The notes: generated from the letters alone by a model not told the origin. Shown: positions 1 to 9,040, counted from the stretch's first letter. The stretch: DNA of 64,000 nt from an uncultured Sutterella sp. (GCA_905197905.1 CAJKAP010000006.1:62001-126000), one strand, 5' to 3'. Numbers and translations are program-made.

Positions 1-142
1 AAATGAGGCTAAACACTATACAATATTGCGCAACACTGATTTCATTTCTCGCTCTCAGTTGAGAAGCTTAACGCACTCATGCAATGCGTTAGTGAAATCA
101 TCTTACTGTTTTAATATTCTTTTTTGCTTCGGAGTTTATGCC

Positions 143-1207
143 ATGGCACTTGTATCCATGCGTCAGTTACTCGATCACGCCGCTGAAAATGGCTACGGCG
201 TTCCCGCTTTTAACGTTAATAATCTCGAACAGGTTCAGGCCATCATGTCCGCCGCTAGCGAAGTTGGTGCACCTGTGATCATGCAAGCATCCGCTGGCGC
301 TCGTCGTTATGCAGGTGAAGCTTTCTTACGTCATCTTATTGTCGCAGCTGTTGAATCCTATCCTGATGTACCCGTTTGTATGCATCAGGACCACGGTCAA
401 AGTCCTGCTGTTTGCCAAGGCGCCATGCGCTCTGGATTCTCCTCCGTCATGATGGACGGCTCTTTAATGAGCGATGGCAAGACCATTTCCACCTATGAAT
501 ACAACGTTGACGTTACCCGCCGCGTAGTCGAAATGGCTCACTGCATCGGTGTTTCCGTTGAAGGTGAATTGGGTTGCTTAGGTTCCTTGGAAACCATGCG
601 TGGTGACAAGGAAGACGGTCATGGTACCGACTCCAAGATGACTCGCGACCAGCTCTTGACCGACCCAGATCAGGCTGCTGAATTCGTTAAGCTCACTCAG
701 TTGGACGCTTTGGCTATCGCCATTGGCACCTCCCACGGTGCTTATAAGTTCACTCGCAAGCCTTCTGGCGACATCCTTTCCATCGAGCGTGTGAAAGAAA
801 TTCATGCCCGCTTGCCGAACACCCACTTGGTGATGCATGGTTCTTCCTCCGTGCCACAGGAATACCTCGCCACCATCCGTGAGTTCGGTGGCGACATGCG
901 TGAAACCTATGGCGTGCCTGTTGAAGAAATTCAGGAAGCTATTAAGCACGGTGTGCGTAAAGTAAACATCGACACCGATATTCGCTTAGGTATGACGGCT
1001 GCTATTCGTCAGTTCCTCGTTAAAAATCCCTCTAAGTTCGACCCACGCGACTACTTAAAGGTTGCTCGTAATCAGGCTAAGGAACTCTGCAAGTCTCGCT
1101 ACCTCGAATTCGGTTGTGAGGGTCAGGGGGCCAAGATCAAACCGATTTCGCTCGACAAGATGGCTGCTCTTTATGCTGACGGCACGTTGCGTCAGAACGT
1201 CCTCTAA
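143..1207 (+). CDS. fba: Class II fructose-1,6-bisphosphate aldolase, Calvin-cycle subtype
   Basis: Zn-dependent cleavage and condensation of fructose-1,6-bisphosphate with DHAP and glyceraldehyde-3-phosphate, cytosolic. At 354 residues it has the length of the CbbA-like subtype. Visible family motifs are HQDHG (metal and Schiff-region His/Asp), VEGELG, a GTSHGAYKF metal-ligand His, VMHGSSS and KVNIDTD near the C terminus. An in-frame extension reaches back to a TTG at 26. I place the start at ATG 143 because GGAG lies at 131-134 and the family N terminus (MALVSMRQLL) begins there. With fbp at 22.1 kb it provides both steps around fructose-1,6-bisphosphate. It precedes purC as in other betaproteobacteria. 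Confidence 0.95.
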   Translation: MALVSMRQLLDHAAENGYGVPAFNVNNLEQVQAIMSAASEVGAPVIMQASAGARRYAGEAFLRHLIVAAVESYPDVPVCMHQDHGQSPAVCQGAMRSGFSSVMMDGSLMSDGKTISTYEYNVDVTRRVVEMAHCIGVSVEGELGCLGSLETMRGDKEDGHGTDSKMTRDQLLTDPDQAAEFVKLTQLDALAIAIGTSHGAYKFTRKPSGDILSIERVKEIHARLPNTHLVMHGSSSVPQEYLATIREFGGDMRETYGVPVEEIQEAIKHGVRKVNIDTDIRLGMTAAIRQFLVKNPSKFDPRDYLKVARNQAKELCKSRYLEFGCEGQGAKIKPISLDKMAALYADGTLRQNVL

Positions 1208-1246
1208 TATTTAAGACGTTGTCGCTCTTTTAGAGTAAAGTAATCA

Positions 1247-1276
1247 GCGCCCAGAGTCTTTTCTCTGGGCGCTCTC
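1247..1276 (+). terminator. Hairpin terminator after fba
   Basis: A perfect 10-bp stem, GCGCCCAGAG (1247-1256) with CTCTGGGCGC (1263-1272), has a 6-nt loop and a weak U-rich tail. It probably ends or attenuates fba transcription before dgkA. Confidence 0.7.
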
Positions 1277-1318
1277 TTGTACCCACTTCTTCCTCATTGT
1301 TTCTTCTGGAGACAAGCT

Positions 1319-1723
1319 ATGCCCGATACGAAAAACGCTGAATCGCTCAAAGGCAAAACCGGTCTTCGTCGCTTAATTAACGCTACAGGTTATTCTTGGA
1401 AGGGTTTTAAAGCAGCCTTTGCCAACGAAGCTGCCTTCCGCGAAGAAACACTAGCAGCGGCTGTGTTGATCCCTCTTGCTGTCATCTTGCCTGTCAGCTG
1501 GCTTGAAACTGTCCTTTTGATTGTGGCGGTTTTGGGACTTCTTCTCACCGAAATTCTTAATTCTGCCCTTGAGGCAGTGGTCGATCGCATCGGCACTGAA
1601 ATACATCCACTGAGTGGTCGCGCTAAAGATATGGGTAGCGCAGCAGTTCTCTTAGCTTTGATCATTTGTGTTTTAATCTGGTTGGTGATCCTACTCCCGC
1701 TCATTGGGTCTTGGGTTTTCTAA
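1319..1723 (+). CDS. dgkA: Diacylglycerol kinase, DgkA family
   Basis: Small integral membrane kinase that phosphorylates diacylglycerol to phosphatidate, recycling lipid from membrane-derived glycan synthesis. It has 134 residues with three predicted membrane segments, the usual DgkA size. The family signature TEILNSALEAVVDRIG is followed by HPLSGRAKDMGSAAV. ATG 1319 is chosen over the upstream TTG at 1277 because GGAGA (1308-1312) sits at normal spacing. It lies alone between the fba hairpin and purC. Confidence 0.93.
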   Translation: MPDTKNAESLKGKTGLRRLINATGYSWKGFKAAFANEAAFREETLAAAVLIPLAVILPVSWLETVLLIVAVLGLLLTEILNSALEAVVDRIGTEIHPLSGRAKDMGSAAVLLALIICVLIWLVILLPLIGSWVF

Positions 1724-1862
1724 GATTTTCTACTCACACTAAACGATTTTTCCAGCCTAGAGTGCACGTGAGGTCCTCGAGAGTTTTAGAATAAGAGCAT
1801 CCTTAAAAACCCTGGCTCACTCTTTAATCAAAGGTGAGCTGATTCTCTCGATGGAGACTCTT

Positions 1863-2756
1863 ATGGCAGGTCTTTCTAAGACTTCCATCACCTCTTTGCC
1901 GAAGGTGTACTCTGGCAAAGTTCGTGATAGCTATCTCGTCGGTGATGACAAACTCCTCATTGTTGCCACTGATCGCATTTCCGCTTTTGACGTCATTCTT
2001 GGCGACCCCATTCCAGGAAAAGGCAAAGTTCTCACCTCGATTACCGATTTCTGGTTCAAGAAACTCGAGGGTGTCCTCCCTAATCATCTCACTGACATCG
2101 ATCCAACTACGGTTGTTGCACCAGACGAAGTTGAACAAGTTCGCGGTCGCGCTGTTGTCGCCATGCGTCTCAAACCCATTTTGGTGGAATGTGTTGCTCG
2201 TGGTTACATCATTGGCGGCGGCTGGAAAGACTATCAGGCTACGGGTAAAGTTTGTGGTATTGAATTGCCACCAGGCTTGCGTATGGGCCAAAAGCTCCCT
2301 GAACCGATTTTCACACCTGCTGCTAAAGCAGAAGTGGGGACGCACGACGAAAACATTTCGTTTGAACGCGTTGTAGCACTCTATGGTGAAGAAATCGCTA
2401 CAACGATTAAGAAGGCGACGTTAGAGCTCTATCGCCTCGCTAGCGAATACGCGGCCACGCGTGGCATCATCATTGCCGATACGAAGTTTGAATTCGGTAT
2501 TGATGCCAACGGTCAGATCCGTTTGATGGACGAAGTCTTGACGCCTGACTCCAGCCGCTTCTGGCCCGCTGAAAACTACGAAGTTGGCATGTCGCCACCG
2601 AGCTTTGATAAACAGTTCGTGCGTGATTGGCTCGAAACTCAGCCCTGGGATAAGACCCCTCCTGCGCCGAAGTTGCCCGAAGAAGTCATTGAAAAGACGG
2701 CTGACAAGTACCGCGAAGCCTTGCGCCGTTTGTCGGGCTACGACATCGAACCGTAA
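1863..2756 (+). CDS. purC: Phosphoribosylaminoimidazole-succinocarboxamide synthase
   Basis: SAICAR synthase: ATP-dependent ligation of aspartate to CAIR in purine synthesis. It has 297 residues. Family motifs include SGKVRDSY near the N terminus, ATDRISAFDV, RGYIIGGGWKDY and ADTKFEFG. ATG 1863 is preferred to ATG 1851 because the Shine-Dalgarno GGAG (1853-1856) overlaps the upstream ATG and spaces correctly only for 1863. purE and purK, which make its substrate CAIR, follow directly after a hairpin. Confidence 0.95.
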   Translation: MAGLSKTSITSLPKVYSGKVRDSYLVGDDKLLIVATDRISAFDVILGDPIPGKGKVLTSITDFWFKKLEGVLPNHLTDIDPTTVVAPDEVEQVRGRAVVAMRLKPILVECVARGYIIGGGWKDYQATGKVCGIELPPGLRMGQKLPEPIFTPAAKAEVGTHDENISFERVVALYGEEIATTIKKATLELYRLASEYAATRGIIIADTKFEFGIDANGQIRLMDEVLTPDSSRFWPAENYEVGMSPPSFDKQFVRDWLETQPWDKTPPAPKLPEEVIEKTADKYREALRRLSGYDIEP

Positions 2757-2774
2757 AAATTTTTTGCTCAATTC

Positions 2775-2819
2775 GACCGGTAACACTCTCTAGCATCCAG
2801 TGTTGCCGGTCTAACTTTT
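2775..2819 (+). terminator. Intergenic hairpin between purC and purE
   Basis: A 13-bp stem with one wobble pair, GACCGGTAACACT (2775-2787) with AGTGTTGCCGGTC (2799-2811), is followed by a short U-rich stretch. It lies inside a likely pur operon, so it may act as a partial terminator or an mRNA stabiliser. Confidence 0.55.
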
Positions 2820-2859
2820 CTTGGTTAACTAAACTTTTTGCTCAGAGGATAACATCGTC

Positions 2860-3357
2860 ATGACGGATACCCCAAAGCCAGTCGTAGGAATCATCATGGG
2901 TAGCAACTCGGATTGGCCGACCATGAAGCTTGCCGCCGAAATGCTAAAACTCTTTGATATCCCTTATGAAGCACGAGTCGTCAGCGCTCATCGCATGCCC
3001 GATGAAATGTTCGAGTATGCCGAAACAGCCAGAGATCGTGGGCTCAAGGTCATTATTGCCGGCGCAGGTGGCGCCGCTCATTTACCTGGTATGGTTGCCG
3101 CAAAATGTACTCTTCCAGTCTGCGGCGTGCCCATCCCTTCGAAATACTTGAGAGGTGAAGATAGTCTTCTTTCCATTGTACAAATGCCCAAGGGGGTTCC
3201 TGTTGGAACTTTTGCTATTGGTGAAGCGGGGGCAGCTAATGCCGCCCTTTATGCCGTGCAAATTCTCTCCACCACCGATAACGCTTTAGCTGAGCGTTTA
3301 GCCGCTTTCCGCCACGAACAAAATCAGAAAGCGAAAAATATGACGTTAGAGGACTAA
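2860..3357 (+). CDS. purE: N5-carboxyaminoimidazole ribonucleotide mutase
   Basis: Class I PurE converts N5-CAIR to CAIR. It has 165 residues. The family motifs GSNSDWPTM, SAHRMPDEM (catalytic His) and AGAGGAAHLPGM are all present. The ATG has AGAGGA at 2844-2849. The stop codon is 2 nt from the purK start, so the pair is translationally coupled. The presence of PurK confirms the two-step, ATP-using route. Confidence 0.96.
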   Translation: MTDTPKPVVGIIMGSNSDWPTMKLAAEMLKLFDIPYEARVVSAHRMPDEMFEYAETARDRGLKVIIAGAGGAAHLPGMVAAKCTLPVCGVPIPSKYLRGEDSLLSIVQMPKGVPVGTFAIGEAGAANAALYAVQILSTTDNALAERLAAFRHEQNQKAKNMTLED

Positions 3358-3359
3358 TC

Positions 3360-4541
3360 GTGACGAATAAATCTACTTGCATTAAAGCTCTCACACCGGG
3401 TACAACCCTCGGTCTTATGGGTGGTGGCCAGCTCGGTCGCATGTTTGCACAAAGCGCCGCAACCATGGGATTCCATGTCTGTGTGCTTGATCCCAACGCA
3501 AAAAGCCCTGCTGGCGAAGTGTCCTTAGAACGCCTCAAGGGGTCTTATACCGACCCAACTCTTCTTGACGAAATGGTGAAAAAGGTCCCTGCGGTCACGA
3601 CGGAATTTGAAAACGTCCCAGCCGCTGCGCTTCGCCATTTTGAAGAAGCGGGCTTAGTCGTTGCTCCACCCTCTGTTGCGCTTGCAGTCACCCAGGACCG
3701 AAATCTCGAAAAAGCCTTTGCTCAGAAGGCTGGGGCTGAAGTAGCCCCAAACGCCGCAGTACGCTCTCTCGACGAGCTCGAAGCAGTAGATCCATCGCTT
3801 TTTCCAGGCATTCTCAAGACTGCAAGTTTTGGCTACGACGGCAAGGGCCAGCGTACAGTGCACTCAATGGAAGAACTTCGTACTGCTTATCATGATTTTG
3901 GCGAAGTGCCCTGCATTTTAGAAAAACGTATGGCTCTAGCCAAAGAAGTCTCCGTCATTGTAGCCCGTAACCAGCATGGAGAAACTGCTACTTTCCCCGT
4001 GTCGGAAAACAAACACCGCAACGGGATTCTTGCTGTGTCAATCCTTCCTGCGCGCATTGATGATAAGACGGCCAATTTAGCTCGCCAACAGGCCAAAGAC
4101 ATCGCGACTGCGCTCTCTTATGTCGGGGTGCTTTGTGTGGAATTCTTTGTGCTCGAGAACGGACGCCTGCTTGTGAATGAAATGGCTCCGCGTCCGCATA
4201 ACTCTGGTCACGCTACCATTGAAGCTTGCGTCAGCAGCCAGTATGAACAGCAAGTTCGTACCATGGCAGGACTCCCGTTGGGCGATACAACACAGGTTTC
4301 TCCCGCAGTGATGCTCAATATTTTGGGTGACGAATGGTTTGATGAAAATAACCAACACCATGAACCTGATTGGGCTAGCGTTTTATCCGTCCCTGGTGCC
4401 AAACTACATATTTATGGCAAGGAAGAAGCCCGTCACGCTCGTAAAATGGGACATGTGACAGTTTTAGGCAAGACCCTTGAAGAAGCACTTGAACGTGCTC
4501 GCAAAGTTGCAAACATTTTGCATTTGCCTGAACCTTTCTAA
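3360..4541 (+). CDS. purK: N5-carboxyaminoimidazole ribonucleotide synthase
   Basis: ATP-grasp enzyme making N5-CAIR from AIR, bicarbonate and ATP. It has 393 residues with GTG start. The N-terminal dinucleotide-like motif is GGGQLGRMF. The ATP-grasp core includes KTASFGYDGKGQ, and the metal/substrate region is NEMAPRPHNSGHATIEA. It starts 2 nt after the purE stop and is followed by a strong terminator, marking the end of the purE-purK unit. Confidence 0.95.
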   Translation: MTNKSTCIKALTPGTTLGLMGGGQLGRMFAQSAATMGFHVCVLDPNAKSPAGEVSLERLKGSYTDPTLLDEMVKKVPAVTTEFENVPAAALRHFEEAGLVVAPPSVALAVTQDRNLEKAFAQKAGAEVAPNAAVRSLDELEAVDPSLFPGILKTASFGYDGKGQRTVHSMEELRTAYHDFGEVPCILEKRMALAKEVSVIVARNQHGETATFPVSENKHRNGILAVSILPARIDDKTANLARQQAKDIATALSYVGVLCVEFFVLENGRLLVNEMAPRPHNSGHATIEACVSSQYEQQVRTMAGLPLGDTTQVSPAVMLNILGDEWFDENNQHHEPDWASVLSVPGAKLHIYGKEEARHARKMGHVTVLGKTLEEALERARKVANILHLPEPF

Positions 4542-4565
4542 GCGCTAGCAATTTGTGGCTTTCTC

Positions 4566-4605
4566 AAAGAGGAGTTCCGCTCTGTGCGATACTCCTCTTT
4601 TCCAT
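4566..4605 (+). terminator. Rho-independent terminator after purK
   Basis: A 10-bp stem, AAAGAGGAGT (4566-4575) with ACTCCTCTTT (4591-4600), is followed by a T-rich run. Confidence 0.75.
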
Positions 4606-4619
4606 TTCTTCTCTGGATT

Positions 4620-4649
4620 TTGATTCGCCTACATTAGGGGCGATATAAA
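4620..4649 (+). promoter_or_regulatory. Sigma-70-type promoter for sua5
   Basis: The -35 element is TTGATT (4620-4625) and the -10 element is TATAAA (4644-4649), with an 18-bp spacer. Transcription would start near 4656, giving a leader of about 28 nt. Together with the purK terminator this makes sua5 a separate unit. Confidence 0.6.
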
Positions 4650-4683
4650 ATAGAGACTTCTCTAATTTCTCACTAGCACAGCG

Positions 4684-5679
4684 ATGATGGATAACAAAAA
4701 AGCCTTGCCCATTGGGGCAATTGAGCAGAGTATTGAAATTTTACGTAAGGGTGGTCTTGTAGCAATCCCTACTGAAACCGTCTATGGACTCGCGGCTGAC
4801 GCGGATAACGAAAAAGCGGTGATGGCTATTTATGCCGCTAAAGGGCGTCCTGCCGATCATCCACTCATCGTTCATGTTTCGAGCGCTGATGCACTTAACT
4901 TCTGGTGTCAAGACATTCCACCTGAAGCATGGCTTCTCGTTAAACGTTATTGGCCAGGTCCCTTGACCATTGTGCTCAAGAAAAATGATCGTTGCGGTCT
5001 TTGGGTAACGGGTGGTCAGGACAGTGTCGCGTTACGTTGTCCCTCACATCCCATCACACATGAACTCTTAAAACGCTTTGCGGGGCCAACCCACAAAGGG
5101 TTAACCGCGCCTTCTGCTAACACTTTTGGTCGCATCAGCCCTTCTTGCGCTCAACATGTAGCGGATGACTTAGGGCTCAAACCTGAAGGCAAATTGGACA
5201 TGATTTTAGACGGTGGACTCTGTGAGTTTGGACTGGAATCGACTATCATCAATCTCTCAAACGGTCATCCAAGTCTCTTGCGTCACGGCGTCATTACCCG
5301 TGCCATGCTGGAAGAAACATTAGGCTTTGAAGTCCCCGACGCTGGGAAAGATGCTCCACGCGCATCAGGGCGTTTAAAGAGTCATTACGCACCTAAGACT
5401 CGTTTGGAATTGCTCAATGCAGCAGATCTTCCCGCCCGTTTTACTGAATTCGCTGGAGCACCTGTTGCTGTCATGGCAACCAAGCAAGTTTTACAGCAGC
5501 TCGAGGGAGTTGCTTTCGCAATTCGGGCTCCTGAAACCGTTCAGGAGTATGGACGAGAACTCTATGAAAACTTACATCAGCTCGACGCTCACAGTGCCGT
5601 TCGTATTCTCGTCGAACGTCCACCTCAAAGTGAAGATTGGGCCGCTGTCAATGATCGCTTAGGGCGGGCAGCCGCTTGA
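4684..5679 (+). CDS. tsaC: L-threonylcarbamoyladenylate synthase, Sua5 type
   Basis: Forms threonylcarbamoyl-AMP from threonine, bicarbonate and ATP, the first step of t6A37 tRNA modification. It has 331 residues, so it is the long Sua5 form: an N-terminal YrdC domain (IPTETVYGLAADADN, KGRPADHPL, TAPSAN, GLESTII) plus a C-terminal Sua5 domain beginning near residue 210 after the SHYAPKTRL linker. Tandem ATGs at 4684 and 4687 make the exact start uncertain by one residue. Its position after purK is common in betaproteobacteria. Confidence 0.93.
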   Translation: MMDNKKALPIGAIEQSIEILRKGGLVAIPTETVYGLAADADNEKAVMAIYAAKGRPADHPLIVHVSSADALNFWCQDIPPEAWLLVKRYWPGPLTIVLKKNDRCGLWVTGGQDSVALRCPSHPITHELLKRFAGPTHKGLTAPSANTFGRISPSCAQHVADDLGLKPEGKLDMILDGGLCEFGLESTIINLSNGHPSLLRHGVITRAMLEETLGFEVPDAGKDAPRASGRLKSHYAPKTRLELLNAADLPARFTEFAGAPVAVMATKQVLQQLEGVAFAIRAPETVQEYGRELYENLHQLDAHSAVRILVERPPQSEDWAAVNDRLGRAAA

Positions 5680-5706
5680 TAGTTCTCTTCTTTAGGAGCT
5701 TTTATC

Positions 5707-6063
5707 ATGGTTACGATTTACGGCATCCCCAACTGTGGGTCTGTTAAGAAAGCCTTCGTTTGGTTTGATGAACACAAGATTCCTTATCAGTTTCACAACT
5801 TTAAAAAGGAAGGTCTTCCCGAAGCGCTCTTAAAAGCTTGGCTTGCCTCGCCTGTAGCTGATGCCCTTCTCAACCGTAAAGGATTGGGTTGGAGAAAACT
5901 CTCCGAAGAAGAGCGCAATAAAGCGCTTGAAAGTGTTGCAGGTCTTCGTGCTCAACTCTTAGCTATGCCGACCCTCGTTAAGCGCCCTGTGATTGCTTTT
6001 GAAGATGGGACGCTTACGGTTGGCGTTGATGAGGCGCGTTGGTCAGAGCTCTTGGGTCTCTAA
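5707..6063 (+). CDS. Spx/ArsC-fold protein, YffB family
   Basis: A 118-residue thioredoxin-fold protein of the ArsC/Spx/YffB family. The N terminus, MVTIYGIPNCGSVKKA, carries one active-site-type Cys at residue 10, followed by the FHNFKKEGL strand and a C-terminal MPTLVKRPVI segment with the cis-Pro region. Family members are often labelled arsenate reductase, but no arsenic genes are near and the YffB subgroup has no firmly known substrate. RBS AGGAG at about 5694-5698. The next gene starts 4 nt after its stop. Confidence 0.85.
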   Translation: MVTIYGIPNCGSVKKAFVWFDEHKIPYQFHNFKKEGLPEALLKAWLASPVADALLNRKGLGWRKLSEEERNKALESVAGLRAQLLAMPTLVKRPVIAFEDGTLTVGVDEARWSELLGL

Positions 6064-6067
6064 ACAT

Positions 6068-6979
6068 ATGCTCAAAACGTTCCTCGAACGCTATCAATCT
6101 TTTCTCCCGATGGCCGCTCTCGTCACGGCCACTTTTTTGTGGGGAAGCTCTTTTATCTCGACGGCAACCGCTCTGAAGTACACAGACCCATTCATGTTGG
6201 TGATGTGTCGCTTCTTAATTGGAGCGGCAATCGTTGGAGTTGCGCTTCGAGGACGCGTTAATGCAATTCCACGCCACACTTGGAAAGCTGGCATCATTAC
6301 GGGTATTTTGCTCTACGCTGGCTACATCACCAATGCGTTGGGACTAATGACGATCAATAGTTCCACTTCTGGCTTTTTAACGGCGCTGTACGTTCCCTTT
6401 ACGCCACTCATGATTTGGGTCGTGTTTGGGAAAAAGCCTAACGTAAACGCCGTTATTGGTGTTGTAATCGCCTTCGTTGGGCTCATGCTACTTGCCAACC
6501 CTTTTACGCTGAGCTTTAGCAATAACTTTGGTGAATGGGTGACAATTCTCTGCGCCTTCATTTCCGCCACAGAAATCATCATGGTGGGGTTGGTGGCTAC
6601 TAAAAATGAAGCGCTTCCTCTCACTTTTGCTCAACTCATCACTGTCGCCACACTTTGTGCCATCACGCGTTTATTTGGACCTCTCTTTCCTGCTTGGTCT
6701 TTTGAACCTACAGAGTGGACAACAACTCTCATTAGCGCAATTGTTTGGCTTGGCTTTATTGTAGGATTTGCACAAATGCTCCTTACTTGGGGACAGAAAA
6801 CTGTCTCTGCAGGTAGAGCCGCCGTCATTTTTGCGATGGAAAGCGTGTTTGCCGCCATGATCGGATGGATGATCGGTGAACGATTAGGATGGACCGGCTG
6901 GTTAGGTGGTGCGCTCATCGTGGTCGCAATTTTGATCAATGAAACGCGGCTTTTGTGTTCTCAAAAAAGGAAGAAATGA
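6068..6979 (+). CDS. EamA/DMT-family inner membrane transporter
   Basis: A 303-residue membrane protein with about ten hydrophobic segments arranged as two EamA repeats. It has the ATFLWGSSFISTATAL opening and a late AESVF-like segment (FAMESVFAAMIGWMIGE) typical of drug/metabolite transporters. The substrate cannot be read from sequence. ATG 6068 lies 4 nt after the previous stop; longer in-frame starts inside the upstream gene are less likely. Its stop overlaps the murI start, so the two are translationally coupled. Confidence 0.85.
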   Translation: MLKTFLERYQSFLPMAALVTATFLWGSSFISTATALKYTDPFMLVMCRFLIGAAIVGVALRGRVNAIPRHTWKAGIITGILLYAGYITNALGLMTINSSTSGFLTALYVPFTPLMIWVVFGKKPNVNAVIGVVIAFVGLMLLANPFTLSFSNNFGEWVTILCAFISATEIIMVGLVATKNEALPLTFAQLITVATLCAITRLFGPLFPAWSFEPTEWTTTLISAIVWLGFIVGFAQMLLTWGQKTVSAGRAAVIFAMESVFAAMIGWMIGERLGWTGWLGGALIVVAILINETRLLCSQKRKK

Positions 6980-7776
6980 TGTCGATACAGCCTATTGGTT
7001 TGTTGGATTCTGGGTTTGGTGGTCTTTCTGTGATGAGGGCGATTCGTGCCCAAGGCCCTCATGAAAACCTGATCTACACCGCGGACTGCGGCTTCGCGCC
7101 TTGGGGGGATCGTGATGATGCGTTCATTCAACAACGTGTGGATGTAATCGTTAACTATTTGCTTTCTCGTAATATCAAAGCACTCGTTATCGCCTGCAAT
7201 ACCGCGACGGCAGTCTGTGCAGAGGCGTTGCGTGACCGTTTAACCATTCCCGTTATCGGCATTGAACCCGCGGTGCTTCCCGCAGCCAGAGCAACACAAA
7301 CTAAAGCGGTCGCCGTCATGGCTACCGTTAAAACAATCGAGAGCGAACGCTACACCTCGCTGAAGACGCGAGTTGAGGATCCAGACATTCAAATTTTTGA
7401 CTGTCCTTGTCCTGGACTCATGGAGTGCGTGGAAGCTGGGGCTTTTCATAGCAAAACTACCCGTCAGTTGATCCAGCATTTTGTCTCACCACTGCTTGAG
7501 CACAATATTGACCAAATTGTGCTCGGGTGCACACATTATCCCTTCTTGGAAGAGGAGATTCAAAGAGTGGTAGGACCCAACGTTTCCCTTATAGATCCTG
7601 CCCCTGCTGTCGCACGTCATCTGTATAACGTGCTAACTGAAAAGGACATGTTAACGAACAGCCAAGAAGCCGGTAGCGAAGAGTTCTACGTCTCAGGGGC
7701 TAACCCAGAGCGCGAACGAGTCTTACAAGCGCTCTGGAAGCCTGATTCTTCTTTGAAAGAGCTCCTTACTGTCTAA
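6976..7776 (+). CDS. murI: Glutamate racemase
   Basis: Cofactor-independent interconversion of L- and D-glutamate for peptidoglycan. It has 266 residues. LLDSGFGGLSV supplies the catalytic Asp-Ser region. The two catalytic cysteines sit in VIACNTATA and LGCTHYPFL. The ATG at 6976 overlaps the EamA stop and has AAGGAAG at 6968-6973; ATG 6979 is also possible. It converges on the thioesterase gene with only 9 nt between stops. Confidence 0.95.
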   Translation: MMSIQPIGLLDSGFGGLSVMRAIRAQGPHENLIYTADCGFAPWGDRDDAFIQQRVDVIVNYLLSRNIKALVIACNTATAVCAEALRDRLTIPVIGIEPAVLPAARATQTKAVAVMATVKTIESERYTSLKTRVEDPDIQIFDCPCPGLMECVEAGAFHSKTTRQLIQHFVSPLLEHNIDQIVLGCTHYPFLEEEIQRVVGPNVSLIDPAPAVARHLYNVLTEKDMLTNSQEAGSEEFYVSGANPERERVLQALWKPDSSLKELLTV

Positions 7777-7785
7777 GTCGAGTGT

Positions 7786-8232
7786 TTAATCGTGCAGGGC
7801 AAGCGGGGCGCCTTTGTACCGTTCAAGCACCACACGAAAATCTTCTGGAATAGGATGACTGCTTAGGGCACTTGCAGAAGCACCCACTTTAACGCATACG
7901 ACGGTTTCGGTGCATTGCACTCGTACGCCATCCTCGCCAGTAATTTCAATCGCAAAGCGGAAAGCGCTTTTTCCCACGTGCTCAATCCACATTGCCAACG
8001 TCACTTCATCACCTAAGCCGCTAGGACGGCAGAAGTCGCAACGAACACCTCCGATAGGGAATCCAATTCCTTGAGCTAAAGCACTCTTAAAGGTTACCCC
8101 AGCCTCTCGATAAAAATCCTCCATTAGCTCCGCAATCATCACGAAGTACTGTGGGTGAAAAACAATCCCCGCAGGGTCGCAGTCCGACATATAGATGCGA
8201 CGCGTTTGTTTAAAAATGAATTCCGTGCTCAT
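7786..8232 (-). CDS. Acyl-CoA thioesterase, 4-hydroxybenzoyl-CoA thioesterase (YbgC/FcbC) family
   Basis: A 148-residue single hot-dog domain. The family motif DCDPAGIVFHPQYF, with the catalytic Asp, is followed by a helix containing AELMEDFYREAG. Substrate is unknown: the family includes Tol-Pal-linked YbgC and 4-hydroxybenzoyl-CoA enzymes, and neither tol genes nor an aromatic pathway are nearby. The start at 8232 is chosen over a longer frame to 8319 because GGGAGGAG lies directly upstream. Confidence 0.87.
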   Translation of the reverse strand: MSTEFIFKQTRRIYMSDCDPAGIVFHPQYFVMIAELMEDFYREAGVTFKSALAQGIGFPIGGVRCDFCRPSGLGDEVTLAMWIEHVGKSAFRFAIEITGEDGVRVQCTETVVCVKVGASASALSSHPIPEDFRVVLERYKGAPLALHD

Positions 8233-8343
8233 AGAAGCTCCTCCCAAAATGTTTTTCCAAGTAGTTGGCTTTAGAGGATACCACGGAAAAACGCGTTTCT
8301 CACATGCATTTTGATACAAGTTGAGTGCATGAAATTCAAAAAA

Positions 8344-8368
8344 ATATGGCGCATAATAAACGCCATAT
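8344..8368. repeat. Inverted repeat in the 8.2-8.5 kb divergent region
   Basis: A perfect 8-bp inverted repeat, ATATGGCG (8344-8351) and CGCCATAT (8361-8368), is separated by 9 bp. It lies between the divergent thioesterase and nitroreductase-fold genes and is a candidate operator; no regulator is encoded beside it. Confidence 0.45.
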
Positions 8369-8476
8369 AGTGTTATTCGCTCTGAAGGATTGAAGCTTTT
8401 CTACCTCTTCGTGAGAATGCTTTTTCTTGCCTTTTTCTCTTCCTTCTGAGCCTGTTGTCTGACAAGGTTGATACCT

Positions 8477-9040
8477 ATGATTACTGATAAGAATTTTGTC
8501 CAACTGGCCCTATCTCGTCACTCTGTTGGCGCTCGCCATCAAGTTTTGCCAGCTCCCGATGTAGCTAGCCTACGCCTAGCTGTCTCCACCGCGATGCGCG
8601 CCCCGAACCACGAAAAAAAACTTCCTTTGCGTTTTGTGGAAATTGTTTCCCGTGAAAAATTAGCCGACCTTTTTGAATCGACTCTCCCAGCAGATGCGGA
8701 AGAATCGGTTCGTATCAAGACTCGCGAAAAGGGGACCAAAGGTCCGATGTGTGTTGCACTTATTCAAACAGACCTCCATGACGATATTAGTCCACTCTTT
8801 CGTGAAGAACGCTTAATTACAGCTGGTTGCGCCTTAATGAACTTTTTAAACGCTTTGCATGCTCAAGGATTTGTGGCCAAAACGGTATCCCCACGTCCAT
8901 TCGCAACTCCTAACGGTCTTTATGATCCCGAAAACGAACGTGTGATCGCCTTTATCATCATTGGTTCACCAGAAACACCCCTCTCCTACGATGATATTGA
9001 TCAGGGACACGATGAGCACTTGCCACTTTCTCAGTGGTAA
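8477..9040 (+). CDS. Nitroreductase-fold flavoprotein, YdjA-like
   Basis: A 187-residue protein of the FMN-binding nitroreductase family. The N-terminal RHSVGARHQVLP and TAMRAPNHEKKLPLRF segments match the FMN phosphate-binding Arg/Ser region and the MRAP(D/N)H motif of YdjA-type proteins, and the C terminus has the FIIIGSPE strand. Physiological substrate unknown. ATG 8477 is used because AAGG lies 9 nt upstream; a TTG at 8468 is the longer alternative. Confidence 0.8.
   Translation: MITDKNFVQLALSRHSVGARHQVLPAPDVASLRLAVSTAMRAPNHEKKLPLRFVEIVSREKLADLFESTLPADAEESVRIKTREKGTKGPMCVALIQTDLHDDISPLFREERLITAGCALMNFLNALHAQGFVAKTVSPRPFATPNGLYDPENERVIAFIIIGSPETPLSYDDIDQGHDEHLPLSQW

Noticed and set aside
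26..142. N-terminal extension of the aldolase from TTG 26
   Set aside because: The family N terminus and the GGAG site both support ATG 143.
5707..6063. Arsenate reductase
   Set aside because: Fold and Cys fit the wider family, but the sequence follows the YffB subgroup and no ars genes are present.
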